A stretch of 64,000 bases of DNA from JAODBQ01 sp047602055 (lineage in GTDB: Bacteria > Actinomycetota > Acidimicrobiia > Acidimicrobiales > Ilumatobacteraceae). The stretch lies in the NCBI GenBank assembly GCA_047602055.1, contig JASGIG010000001.1, positions 62,001-126,000 of the forward strand. Reading direction: 5' to 3'. The position numbers were made by a program, and so were the translations under genes. A model generated the notes under the pieces. It was not told where the DNA came from, did not search any database, and saw only the letters and a list, made by a program, of their open reading frames with translations. Positions 7,392 to 15,652 of this stretch are shown here, one piece after another (the first letter of the stretch is position 1; each line of letters opens with the position of its first letter).

Positions 7392-8793
7392 CCTCTCGAT
7401 GGCGTCCCGTCTCGTGGTGTAGGTGACCACGTGCGTTCCCGTCGGCTGTGGGTCAGTTTCGGGGTGCTGCGGGCAAGGCTAGTTCGGCGTTGTTGTCGGT
7501 GAGCTCGGCGACGGAAGCGGCGGCGATGTAGCGGCGTTCGGCGGCGATCATCTCGTCGTTGATCTCGACGAGGAGGGCTCCGACGAGACGGATCACGGAC
7601 TGCTTGTCGGGGAAGATCCCGACGACGTCGGTGCGTCGCTTGAGCTCGCGGTTGAGGCGTTCGATTGGGTTGTTCGACCAGATCTTCGACCAGTGCGCTG
7701 GCGGGAAGCCGGTGTAGGCGAGCACGTCTGCCTCCATCGCTTCGAGCCGCTCGGCGACTGCGGGCGCGTAGGGGCGCAGTTGGTCGACGACACCGCGCAG
7801 CTGGGCGCGGGCGGTGTCGGCGTCGGGTTGGGCGAACACGGTGCGGATCAGGGCGGCGATCATCTGACGGTGGCGGTGTTGGGCCGCGGCGAGCAGGTTG
7901 CGTATCGCGTGGACGCGGCAGCGTTGCCAGGCGGCGCCTTGCAGGCTGCGCCGGATCGCCTTGACCAGACCGGCGTGCGCATCGGACACGACCAGGCGCA
8001 CACCGCCCAGGCCGCGGTCGGTCAGGCTGGTGAGGAACTCGCGCCAGAACGTCTCGTTCTCCGAGTCGCCGACGTCGACACCGAGTACCTCGCGGTGCCC
8101 GTCAGCGTGTAGGCCGGTGGCGATCACGACGGCCTTGGACACGACGTGGCGGTGCTCGCGGACGTGGACGTAGGTGGCGTCGAGCCAGACGTAGATGAAC
8201 GGCTGGTGATCGAGCCGGCGGGTGCGCAGCACGTTGACGTCGGCGTCGATGCCGGCGCAGATCCGTGACACGGTCGACTTCGACACGCCCGAGTCGCAGC
8301 CGAGCGCTTTGACGAGGTCGTCGACCTTCCGGGTCGAGGTACCGGTGATGTACGCGGTCATGATCACCGCCCACAGGGCACGGTCGACGCGTCGGCGCGG
8401 CTCGAGCAACTCGGGGAAGAAGCTGCCGGTGCGCAGCTTCGGGATCGCGACCTCGACGTCACCCGCCGGCGTGGAGACCAGCTTGGGGCGGTGCCCGTTG
8501 CGCAACGCGGTGCGCTCCGGGCTGTGCTCGCCGGGGCCGGCGCCGATCGTCGCGGTGAGCTCGGCTTCGATCAGCTCCTGCAACGCGGCGGCGAGGATGT
8601 CGCGCAACGACGTCGACAACGACGCGTCGCTGCCGGCAAGCCGCGCGGCAAGGTCAGACAGGGCAAACTCTCGGGTGGTCATCGTGCGTCCTTCTCGTTG
8701 GCTTGGTCGCTTCCGAGAATCGCACGATGACCACCATCACCCCAGCGATGGTCGAGGCCTCCTACACCACGTGATGGGACTCACTCGACCTCC
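7392..8793. mobile_element. IS256-family insertion sequence
   Basis: The transposase gene is bracketed by imperfect terminal inverted repeats. The clearest core is GTGGTGTAGG at 7414-7423, mirrored by CCTACACCAC at 8761-8770, and similarity extends outward through GTCCC (7404-7408 against 8777-8781) to a TCGA. Overall size of about 1.4 kb fits the family. I could not fix the outer ends or a target duplication with certainty. It sits between two copies of the 45-bp palindrome. Confidence 0.75.
7453..8682 (-). CDS. IS256-family (mutator-type) transposase
   Basis: This 409-residue DDE transposase moves the surrounding element. The catalytic residues are D168 (YVWLDATYVHV), D234 (LVVSDAHAGL) and E341 (NNPIERLNRELKRR), with the family C-x2-H motif at C255-H258 between the second Asp and the Glu. 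The N terminus carries the usual helical DNA-binding part (SLRDILAAALQELIEAEL). It is full length and undamaged, so the copy could still be active. ATG start at 8682. Confidence 0.95.
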   Translation of the reverse strand: MTTREFALSDLAARLAGSDASLSTSLRDILAAALQELIEAELTATIGAGPGEHSPERTALRNGHRPKLVSTPAGDVEVAIPKLRTGSFFPELLEPRRRVDRALWAVIMTAYITGTSTRKVDDLVKALGCDSGVSKSTVSRICAGIDADVNVLRTRRLDHQPFIYVWLDATYVHVREHRHVVSKAVVIATGLHADGHREVLGVDVGDSENETFWREFLTSLTDRGLGGVRLVVSDAHAGLVKAIRRSLQGAAWQRCRVHAIRNLLAAAQHRHRQMIAALIRTVFAQPDADTARAQLRGVVDQLRPYAPAVAERLEAMEADVLAYTGFPPAHWSKIWSNNPIERLNRELKRRTDVVGIFPDKQSVIRLVGALLVEINDEMIAAERRYIAAASVAELTDNNAELALPAAPRN

Positions 8794-8799
8794 TCCTCT

Positions 8800-8844
8800 C
8801 TTGTCGGCGGCTGACCGGAATGTTTCCGGTCGCAGCCTGACAAG
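8800..8844. repeat. 45-bp palindromic repeat, fourth copy
   Basis: CTTGTCGGCGGCTGACCGG opens the copy and CTGACAAG closes it, matching the three copies on the other side of the insertion sequence. The insertion sequence therefore lies inside a cluster of these palindromes. Confidence 0.65.
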
Positions 8845-8910
8845 AACCGCGGATCTCGAGGCGGCGGCCGGTTCTGTGGCCAGGGAACGAGAGGACACCG
8901 CCAGCGTGCA

Positions 8911-8992
8911 GCGCGGCGAGTGCCGAAGCGAAGCGGAGGCGGCGAGCACGGCAGGCGGAAGGGAGCAGCTCTGCTGCGACTGGAGCCCGAGA
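8911..8992. repeat. Dispersed 80-bp repeat (family K), copy 1
   Basis: The copy reads GCGGCGAGTGCCGAAGCGAA, then GCGGAGGCGGCGAGCACGGC, AGGCGGAAGGGAGCAG, CTCTGCTGCGACTGGAGC. Related copies are at 37.2, 38.3 (reverse), 54.1 (reverse), 56.2 and 61.5 kb. It directly precedes mftE. Confidence 0.7.
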
Positions 8993-9007
8993 GTTACGGT
9001 TGATCGG

Positions 9008-9721
9008 ATGGCGAGCGGGGAGCCGGCGCAGCTCGGGACGATGACGTGGCCGGAGCTGTGGCGGGCCGCGCCGCGGCCCGTTCTCGTCGTCCCGGTCGGC
9101 TCGTGCGAGCAGCACGGCCCGCACCTGCCGCTCGACACCGACACCCGCATCGCCACGGCGATCTCGGCCGGGCTCGTCGAGGCGTTCGACGATGCCAGCG
9201 ACGCAGCCCGCTCCTTCGTGCTCGCGCCGGCCCTCACCATCACCGCGAGCGGAGAGCATGCCGGCTTCCCGGGGACGCTGTCGATCGGGACCGAGGTGTT
9301 CGAGCGGGTCGTCGTCGAGCTGGTCCGCAGCGCCGACTGGAGCGCCGGCGTCGTGCTCGTCAACGGTCACGGTGGCAACGCCGAGGCCGTGCAGCGGGCG
9401 GTGGCGCTGCTGTGCACCGAAGGCCGCCGAGTGCTGTCGTGGTGGCCGCGCGATCCGGGCGGCGACGCCCACGCCGGGTGCACCGAGACGTCGGTGATGC
9501 TGGCGATCGCACCGAACCTGGTGCGCCGAGATCGGCTGACGCCGGGGCGCACCGGTCGGGTCGCCGTGTACGCCGAGCAGTTGCGCCGCGAGGGCGTCCG
9601 CGCCGTCAGCGAGACCGGCGTGCTCGGTGACCCGACCGGCTCGACCGCGGCCCACGGCCGCTCGCTGCTGACGAGGTGGCACATCGACCTGGTCGCAGCC
9701 GTCGACGAATGGTCCTCATGA
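9008..9721 (+). CDS. mftE: Mycofactocin system creatininase-family peptidase MftE
   Basis: MftE-type proteins are metal-dependent amidohydrolases of the creatininase family that cleave the modified precursor peptide during mycofactocin maturation. The 237-residue protein has the metal ligands E34 and H36 (GSCEQHGPHLPLDTDTR), D45, H121 (NGHGGN), H155 and E160 (AGCTETS), plus GEHAGFPGTLSIG at 82-94. Assignment to mftE rather than generic creatininase rests on these motifs and on mftF immediately downstream. ATG 9008 was chosen because homology starts there; the longer ORF upstream runs through the transposase. No mftA, mftB, mftC or mftD is in the window. Confidence 0.82.
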   Translation: MASGEPAQLGTMTWPELWRAAPRPVLVVPVGSCEQHGPHLPLDTDTRIATAISAGLVEAFDDASDAARSFVLAPALTITASGEHAGFPGTLSIGTEVFERVVVELVRSADWSAGVVLVNGHGGNAEAVQRAVALLCTEGRRVLSWWPRDPGGDAHAGCTETSVMLAIAPNLVRRDRLTPGRTGRVAVYAEQLRREGVRAVSETGVLGDPTGSTAAHGRSLLTRWHIDLVAAVDEWSS

Positions 9722-9728
9722 CCCTCAC

Positions 9729-9869
9729 GTTCCTGTCGCGTCGCCACGCGCAATTCGCTCGGTCGGTGCCGCGACGCGAACGCCCGATCGCGGTTCGGTG
9801 CCGTGCCGCCCGTTCGTTCGTGTCGCGACGGTACGCGCCGTTCTCGTGGGCAGGGGCGCGATACGAACG
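9729..9869. repeat. Two related palindromes between mftE and mftF
   Basis: CGTTCCTGTCGCG (about 9729-9741) pairs with CGCGACGCGAACG (about 9769-9781), and CGTTCGTGTCGCG (about 9815) pairs with CGCGATACGAACG ending about 9869. The two have similar arms and long loops of about 27-29 bases. They fill the 162-base gap between the two genes, an unusually wide gap for this operon-dense region. Confidence 0.5.
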
Positions 9870-9883
9870 TGGGGTGTGCGGGC

Positions 9884-11248
9884 GTGGCTGAGGCGCGGTT
9901 CGTGCTGGACGAGTCGTACCGGCGGACCGGGGACGGGGCGCTGATCATCGGCGGGTCACCGCTGCGGCTGTTCCGGCTGACCGCCGCCGGGCAGGCTGTC
10001 GCCGATGCGCTGGAGGGCGGGCGACCGTTGCCCGCCAACCATCGGACGCTCACCGATCGGTTGGTCGACGGCGGGGTGATCCATCCGGTGGCGGTGCCGG
10101 GAGTGATCGCGCCGCGGGACGTCACCGTCGTCGTGCCGGCTTGGCGCCGCGTCCCGGTGACGACGAGCGTGCCCGGCGTTCGCGAGACCGTCGTCGTCGA
10201 CGACGGCAGCGACCCGCCGCTGACCGTCACCGACGCCCGGCTGGTGCGGCTCCCCGTCAACCGCGGGCCGGGGGCGGCGCGCAACGCCGGGCTGGCGACG
10301 GTGACGACACCGTTCGTCGCGTTCGTCGACGCCGACGTCGAGCTGCCTGCCGGTTGGCTCGACGGCCTGCTCGGCCACCTCGCCGACGATCGCGTCGCGC
10401 TCGTCGCGCCGCGTGTCCGCACGACCCCGGCGGCCTCGCCGAACGTCGATGCCATCGAGGCGGAGCGGGGCTCGCTCGACCTCGGTCCCGCGCCCGGGCG
10501 TGTCGCCACCGGGAGCAGGGTGTCGTACGTGCCGGCGGCGGTGCTCGTCTGCCGAGTGGACGCGCTGCGCGCCGTCGGCGGCTTCGACGAGACGCTGCGC
10601 TGGGGCGAGGACGTCGACCTCGTGTGGCGACTCGCCGAGGCCGGTTGGCGGTGCCGATACGAGCCGGCCGTCGTCGTCGGCCATCACGCCCGTCCGACGG
10701 TCGCCGCCTGGCTGCGCCAGCAGTACGAGTACGGCACGAGCGCCGCTCCGTTGGCCCGGCGGCATCCGGGCGCCCTGGCGCCGCTGCGCGTCAGCGGCTG
10801 GAGCGTCGGTGCGTGGGCGCTCGCCACGATCACCCGCCGGCCGATCGCCGGCGCGGCGCTCACCGTGGGCACGGCCCTCGCCCTGCAACGCAAGCTGCGC
10901 GGCGTGTCGCCGGCCGACGCGGCCCGTCTCGCCGCCGCCGGCACGCTCGCCGCCGGCGAGCAGATCGCCAACGCGGTCACGAGGACGTGGTGGCCGATCG
11001 CCGTCGCCCTGCTGCCGGTCCGCCGGCTGCGCCCCGTCGTGCTCACCGCGCTGGCCACCCCGCCACTGCTCGGCGCCTGGCGGGCTCGCTCCGCTCACCC
11101 TGCCCGCTCGGTCGCCCTGCGCCTGGCGGCCGACCTCGCCTACGGCGCCGGCGTCTGGCGCGGGGCCCTGCGCGAGCGCTCGGCGGCGGCACTCGTCCCC
11201 GACCTCGCCAACTGGCCACCCAGGCAGCCCGCCGCTCGCCGAGGCTGA
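9884..11248 (+). CDS. mftF: Mycofactocin-system glycosyltransferase MftF
   Basis: MftF adds beta-1,4-linked glucose units to the mycofactocin redox cofactor precursor. The 454-residue protein has an N-terminal part with GGSPLRLFRLT (about 24-34), typical of MftF, then a GT2 family A domain: DVTVVVPAWRR, VVVDDGSDPP, NRGPGAARNAG, FVDADVELP (the metal-binding D-x-D), and GGFDETLRWGEDVDLVWRL. The C-terminal third has hydrophobic stretches suggesting membrane association. I chose GTG 9884, just after a palindrome, because the sequence before it has no homology. Confidence 0.85.
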   Translation: MAEARFVLDESYRRTGDGALIIGGSPLRLFRLTAAGQAVADALEGGRPLPANHRTLTDRLVDGGVIHPVAVPGVIAPRDVTVVVPAWRRVPVTTSVPGVRETVVVDDGSDPPLTVTDARLVRLPVNRGPGAARNAGLATVTTPFVAFVDADVELPAGWLDGLLGHLADDRVALVAPRVRTTPAASPNVDAIEAERGSLDLGPAPGRVATGSRVSYVPAAVLVCRVDALRAVGGFDETLRWGEDVDLVWRLAEAGWRCRYEPAVVVGHHARPTVAAWLRQQYEYGTSAAPLARRHPGALAPLRVSGWSVGAWALATITRRPIAGAALTVGTALALQRKLRGVSPADAARLAAAGTLAAGEQIANAVTRTWWPIAVALLPVRRLRPVVLTALATPPLLGAWRARSAHPARSVALRLAADLAYGAGVWRGALRERSAAALVPDLANWPPRQPAARRG

Positions 11249-11282
11249 TCAGCCTGGCCGGCGTCCGAGTCCGACGTGTTGG

Positions 11283-11343
11283 TCCGAGTCGCTGGCGAGG
11301 GCTGTCCAACTCCTGCGACTCGAACCAACTCCTGCGACTCGGA
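11283..11343. repeat. Inverted repeat with internal 21-bp tandem duplication
   Basis: TCCGAGTCGC at 11283-11292 is mirrored by GCGACTCGGA at 11334-11343. The right arm is duplicated: CCAACTCCTGCGACTCG occurs twice, 21 bases apart. It lies after the mftF stop, before the racemase-like gene, and could act as a terminator hairpin. Confidence 0.5.
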
Positions 11344-11449
11344 GAACCGAACGAACCGAACCGGGCCGGGACGGGCCCGGGGGGCGAGGGCGGGGGCGGG
11401 TCAGGCACGCCGAGGACGTGTCGCCCCGAACCACTACCGTCGCACGGCG

Positions 11450-12460
11450 ATGACCGTCCGGCTGACCGTGCAGCACGACGCGTGGGAGCGCCACGTCACC
11501 GCCGTTGCCGGCGCGGTCGACGGACTCGTCCCGGTCGTCAAGGGCAACGGCTACGGGTACGGCCGGGCGACGCTGCATCCGATCGCCGCTCGACTGGCCG
11601 ACCGGGTCTGCGTCGGCACCGTCCACGAACTGGACCACGTCGACCCGGCGGTCACCCCGATCGTGCTCACGCCGACGCTCACCGCGCCCGCGAGCACCGC
11701 ACCGATCCTGACCGTCGGGGCGCCGGCGCACGTCGAGGCGCTCGACGGCTGGCCGGGACGGGTCGTCGTCAAGCTGCGCTCGTCGATGTCCCGCTACGGC
11801 GTCACGCCACCACAGCTCGACCGCTTCGCCGCGGCGGTGACCGCCGACGGCCTGACGATCGACGGTGCGGCGATCCACCTCCCCCTCGCCGGCGACGACG
11901 CCACCCGCGTCGGCGAGATCGAGGCCTGGCTCTCCGTGCTCCCGACCGGATGGGAGCTGACCGTCAGCCACCTCGCGGCCGACTGCTTCGCGGCGCTGCA
12001 GCGTGCCCACCCCGAACGGCGGCTGCGCCTGCGCGCCGGCACCGCACTGTGGCACGGCGACAAGTCGTTCCTGCACCTCGGCGCCGACGTCCTCGACCTC
12101 CACGACCACGTCGGCGTCGACCGCGACCGTGTGGACCACGACGACCGCGACGACTCCGACGGCGACGGCGACGGTGGGCGGCGCGCCGTCGCCGCCGGGT
12201 ACCACGGCACGCCGGTGCCGGACGGGACGGTGGCGCTCGCGCTCGTCGGTGCCGGCAGCGCCAACGGCATCGCCCCCCTCGCCGACGGGCGCAGCCCGTT
12301 CCACTTCGGACGCCGTCGCCTCCCACTGCTGGAGCCGCCGCACATGCACACGTCGATGTGCCTGGTGGCCACCGACGCGCCGCGCCCGCGCGTCGGTGAC
12401 GTCGTCGACGTGCAGCGCCCGCTGATCACGACGACCGTCGACGAGCTGGTCTGGACGTGA
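11450..12460 (+). CDS. Alanine racemase-like PLP-dependent protein
   Basis: The 336-residue protein looks like the N-terminal PLP barrel of alanine racemases: the PLP-binding lysine lies in VPVVKGNGYGYG (about residues 25-36), and KLRSSMSRYGV and LRLRAGTALWHGDKSF recall the racemase substrate segments. The C-terminal beta domain seems short and contains an Asp-rich low-complexity insert (DRDRVDHDDRDDSDGDGDGG, about 222-241) not found in typical enzymes. It may be a racemase paralogue in cell-wall metabolism, but the key catalytic Tyr of the C-terminal domain was not located. ATG 11450 chosen over the longer ORF. Confidence 0.65.
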   Translation: MTVRLTVQHDAWERHVTAVAGAVDGLVPVVKGNGYGYGRATLHPIAARLADRVCVGTVHELDHVDPAVTPIVLTPTLTAPASTAPILTVGAPAHVEALDGWPGRVVVKLRSSMSRYGVTPPQLDRFAAAVTADGLTIDGAAIHLPLAGDDATRVGEIEAWLSVLPTGWELTVSHLAADCFAALQRAHPERRLRLRAGTALWHGDKSFLHLGADVLDLHDHVGVDRDRVDHDDRDDSDGDGDGGRRAVAAGYHGTPVPDGTVALALVGAGSANGIAPLADGRSPFHFGRRRLPLLEPPHMHTSMCLVATDAPRPRVGDVVDVQRPLITTTVDELVWT

Positions 12461-12568
12461 GGTGCCACCGATGATCGCTGTCACCGCCCGGGAGCGGTGC
12501 GCCCGGACCCGCGTCGTCACGTCGATCCCCGCACCGCCGACGCTCCCTGCCCGTGAGAGGCGCAGCCC

Positions 12569-13716
12569 GTGACGACAGCGGCCAAGGACCGCCTCATCGA
12601 TCTGGACGTCACGCCGCGGTGGCGATGATCGGCGTCGTCCTGATGAACTACCACGGCTACCTGATCCTCGCCGGCGGGCAGGTCGGCGAGTCGTTCGTCA
12701 ATCGGGTGTTCGACCCGTGGAACGGCCCGCTGTCGACGAGGTTCGCGGCAACGTTCGTCCTCGTCGCCGGCATGGGCGTGACGCTGATGACGAACCGCAG
12801 CCGGCTCGGCGACGACCCCGCCGCGGTGCGCCACGACCGCTGGACACTCGTGCGCCGCGGCGTCGCCCTCTACGCGTTCGGCTACGTGCTCGACTGGATC
12901 TGGCCGGGAACGATCCTCTTCTACTACGGCGCGCTCTTCGTCGTCGGCGCCGCGCTGTTCACGTTGCGCACCCGCTGGCTGGCGGCCATCGGGGCCGGAG
13001 CGGCGATCGTCGCCGCGGCGATCCAGTGGTGGGTGTTCGAACGACGCGCCGACGGCCACCGCGTCGACTGGCTGCTCAACCCGTCGGGGCGTTCACCGCG
13101 CGGGCTGCTGTTCGACACGTTGGTCAACGGCACACACCCGCTGCTGCCGTGGCTGGCGTTCTTCTGCGCCGGGATCATCCTCGGCCGGCACCTCAAGCTG
13201 CCGTTCACCTGGCTGCCGCTGATCATCCTCGGCGGGCTCGGGGTGACGATGCTGACGTACGCGGCACACGGCTCGCTGGCCACGACGCCGCTGCGCAGGG
13301 TGCTGTTCGCCACCGACCCGTTCAGCCGCAGCCTCGTCTACACGATCGGCACGCTCGGCTCGTCGATCGCCGCGTTCGCGGCGATCTCACTGATCAGCGA
13401 GCTGTCCAAGCGCACCCGGGTGACCCAGGGCCTCGCCGCGGCCGGCCGGATGACGCTGACGATCTACGTGCTCCACGCGCTGGTGTTCAACGCCGTCGTC
13501 CACGACCTCGGCTGGGTCCGTCCGACCGGGCTGGACACGGCGTGGCTGCTCACCATCGCGTTCTGGGTGCCGGCGATCGTCAGCGCCGCATGGTGGCAGC
13601 GCCGCTTCGGCCTCGGCCCGTTGGAACGGCTGTACCGCCGCTTCGGCGGCGACGAGTACGCCGGCCGCCCCGGCAACCCACTCGAGCCGGACCTCGTGCC
13701 TTCACCGCAGCGGTAG
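12569..13716 (+). CDS. Polytopic membrane protein of DUF418/acyltransferase-like type (frameshifted near start)
   Basis: The bulk of the protein (frame of 12553-13716) has about ten hydrophobic segments and ends GPLERLYRRFGGDEYAG. It resembles DUF418/heparan-glucosaminide acetyltransferase-like membrane proteins (MIGVVLMNYHGY at the first membrane segment). The expected N terminus is in a different frame: GTG 12569 gives TTAAKDRLIDLDVT and then shifts at about 12611, where one base seems to be missing, before AAVAMIGVV. Without correction the usable start would be ATG 12625. A C-terminal FGLGPLE motif is common in DUF418 proteins. Function unknown. Confidence 0.65.
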
Positions 13717-13734
13717 GCGCCGCCCGACGGAGAC

Positions 13735-13752
13735 GAGCGCAGCGAGCGAATC
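13735..13752. repeat. GAGCGCAGCGAGCGAATC short repeat
   Basis: The same 18 bases occur at 25328-25345 between the vapB- and vapC-like genes. Here it fills the 47-base gap between two convergent genes. Confidence 0.5.
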
Positions 13753-13763
13753 GAGGGAGAAGA

Positions 13764-14687
13764 TCAGATCGAGACACCGACCTCGGCGAACGTGCCGTCG
13801 CACTGAGTCGGGTCACCGGTGTCGATGCCGGTCTTCAGCCACTTCTCACGCTGTGCCGACGTCCCGTGGGTGAACGTGTCCGGGTCGACGTCACCGCCAC
13901 CGCGCGACTGGATGTAGTCGTCGCCGACGCCGTTCGCGGCGTCGAAGGCCTCGTCGACCTCGTCGTTCGAGTCGAGCTCGCCACGCGCCTGGATCGCGTG
14001 GATCCACGTACCGGCGTAGCAGTCGGCCTGCAGCTCCAACGCCTCCGAGTACAGGTGCGCCTTGGCCGGCTCGGACTGCTCGTGGCGGGCGACCGCGTCG
14101 CTCGTACCGAGCAGGTTCTGGACGTGGTGGCCGAACTCGTGGGCGACGATGTACTGCTCGGCGAGGTCGTTGGTCGTCCCGATCAGCTCGTTCTCGAGCT
14201 GCTGCATGAACCGCAGGTCGATGTACACGCTCTGATCGGCCGGGCAGTAGAACGGGCCCGTCTGCGACGTCGCGGTGCCGCAGCCGGTGCTCACCTCGCC
14301 GGTGAAGAACTTCGTCCGCCCCGCCTGGTACTGCACGCCGAACGTCTGTGGCAGCTCGGTCGTCCAGTACTCCTGGACGCTGTCGACGGCGCCGCAGACG
14401 ATCTGCTCCAGCTCGCTGTTGCACGTCCCGTCGGCGGCGTCCGCCGCCTGACTGCTGTCGCCGCCGCCAGTGAGCGACGGCACGCCGCCACCACCGCCGA
14501 GCAGCTTCGGCAGGAACAGCGCGGCGAGCAGGACGACGATGCCGATCAGCCCGCCGCCGACCTTCGCGCCACCACCGCCGAGGACCGAGCCGAGTCCGCC
14601 GAGCCCACCGCCCAGGCCGCCACTGCCGCCCGACGATCCACGCAGATCGTCGATCCCCGACGCATCGGTGCTGCGGATCTTGGTCAT
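13764..14687 (-). CDS. Neutral zinc metallopeptidase (YpfJ family)
   Basis: The 307-residue protein has a Gly/Ser-rich N terminus, one membrane segment at about 45-62 (GGGLIGIVVLLAALFLPKLL), and an external domain with the zinc-protease motif HEFGHH at 183-188 preceded by EQYIVA. A downstream ALELQADCYAG segment supplies the usual third ligand region. Four to six cysteines outside the membrane could form disulfides. YpfJ proteins have no well-established substrate. Its ATG overlaps the stop of the upstream ROK gene, so the two are probably co-transcribed. Confidence 0.9.
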   Translation of the reverse strand: MTKIRSTDASGIDDLRGSSGGSGGLGGGLGGLGSVLGGGGAKVGGGLIGIVVLLAALFLPKLLGGGGGVPSLTGGGDSSQAADAADGTCNSELEQIVCGAVDSVQEYWTTELPQTFGVQYQAGRTKFFTGEVSTGCGTATSQTGPFYCPADQSVYIDLRFMQQLENELIGTTNDLAEQYIVAHEFGHHVQNLLGTSDAVARHEQSEPAKAHLYSEALELQADCYAGTWIHAIQARGELDSNDEVDEAFDAANGVGDDYIQSRGGGDVDPDTFTHGTSAQREKWLKTGIDTGDPTQCDGTFAEVGVSI

Positions 14688-15646
14688 GTCTCCCCCTCCT
14701 GCCCGTCCGGCCGCGACGGCGCCGGTTCTGCACGTCGACGGATCGCCGTCGCCCGGTTCGCTCGCCGCAGGCCGCGCACCGCCACCGCACCGGCGCCGAT
14801 CAACGGGCCACGATCACCGAGGCGCGCCGGGGTGATCCGGGCGCCACGGCTGAACGACAACGTCGCATGCTCGGCGAGCGCCTCCTGCGCCGAGTTGAAG
14901 AACGTCGCCCCGAAGCCCAGCGCCACCGACCCACCGACCACCACGAGGTCCAAGTCCAGCAGGTTGCACACCGACGCGACGGCGATCCCGACGAGCTTTC
15001 CGGTGCGCTGCATGATCTCGTAGGTCGGCTCCGTGGGCGGGCGGCCGGTGATCGCCAGGATCGACGGTCCCGACGCCTCCGCCTCCAGGCAGCCCCGGGA
15101 GCCACACGCACAGCGCCGCCCGTTCGGTTCGACGATGACGTGGCCGACGTGGCCGGCATTGCCGGACGACCCGTCGAGCAGCTGACCGTTGAGCACGATG
15201 CCGCCGCCGACCCCCGTCGAGACGACCATCGCCAGGAAGTTCTCCTTGCCCTGGGCGGCGCCGAGCCACCCCTCGGCGAGGGCCAGCGCCTTGGCGTCGA
15301 GGTCGCCGTACACGGCGAGCCCGGTCGACTCCTCGAGCCGCTGGCGCAGCGGGAAGCGGCGCCAGGCGGCGATGTTCAGCGGCGAGACCTCCTCGGCGTT
15401 GGGGGCCAGCGGCCCGGCGCTGCCGACGCCGACGACCACGGGGTTGAGCTGGTGGTGGCCACGGGCACGTTCCAGCTGGGACTGCAACATCGCGTCGAGC
15501 GAGCCGTACAGCGCGTTGGCGTTGAGGTCGTGGTCGACCGGTGTCTGCTCGCGGTCGATCAGCTCGCCGCGCATGGTCATCAGGCCGACGGCCATCTTCG
15601 AGCCGCCGATGTCGACGACGACGACGACGTCATCAGAAGCCGGCAC
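14684..15646 (-). CDS. ROK family sugar kinase (glucokinase-like)
   Basis: The 320-residue protein has the ATP-binding phosphate-1 motif DIGGSK at 12-17, VGVGSAGPL around 72-80, the GDLDAKALALAEGWLGA catalytic region, STGVGGGIVLNG near 143-154, and the ROK zinc motif with C179, C181 and C186 (CACGSRGCLEAE). This supports phosphorylation of a hexose, most likely glucose. There is no helix-turn-helix domain, so it is an enzyme rather than a ROK repressor. The C-terminal 30 residues are basic and may be unstructured. Overlaps the metallopeptidase gene downstream by four bases. Confidence 0.85.
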   Translation of the reverse strand: MPASDDVVVVVDIGGSKMAVGLMTMRGELIDREQTPVDHDLNANALYGSLDAMLQSQLERARGHHQLNPVVVGVGSAGPLAPNAEEVSPLNIAAWRRFPLRQRLEESTGLAVYGDLDAKALALAEGWLGAAQGKENFLAMVVSTGVGGGIVLNGQLLDGSSGNAGHVGHVIVEPNGRRCACGSRGCLEAEASGPSILAITGRPPTEPTYEIMQRTGKLVGIAVASVCNLLDLDLVVVGGSVALGFGATFFNSAQEALAEHATLSFSRGARITPARLGDRGPLIGAGAVAVRGLRRANRATAIRRRAEPAPSRPDGQEGET

Positions 15647-15652
15647 GGGAGA

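Noticed and set aside
7288..8844. 45-bp palindromes as terminal repeats of the insertion sequence
   Set aside because: Additional copies occur outside the element at 7026 and 7134, and closer inverted repeats (GTGGTGTAGG) fit the transposase better.
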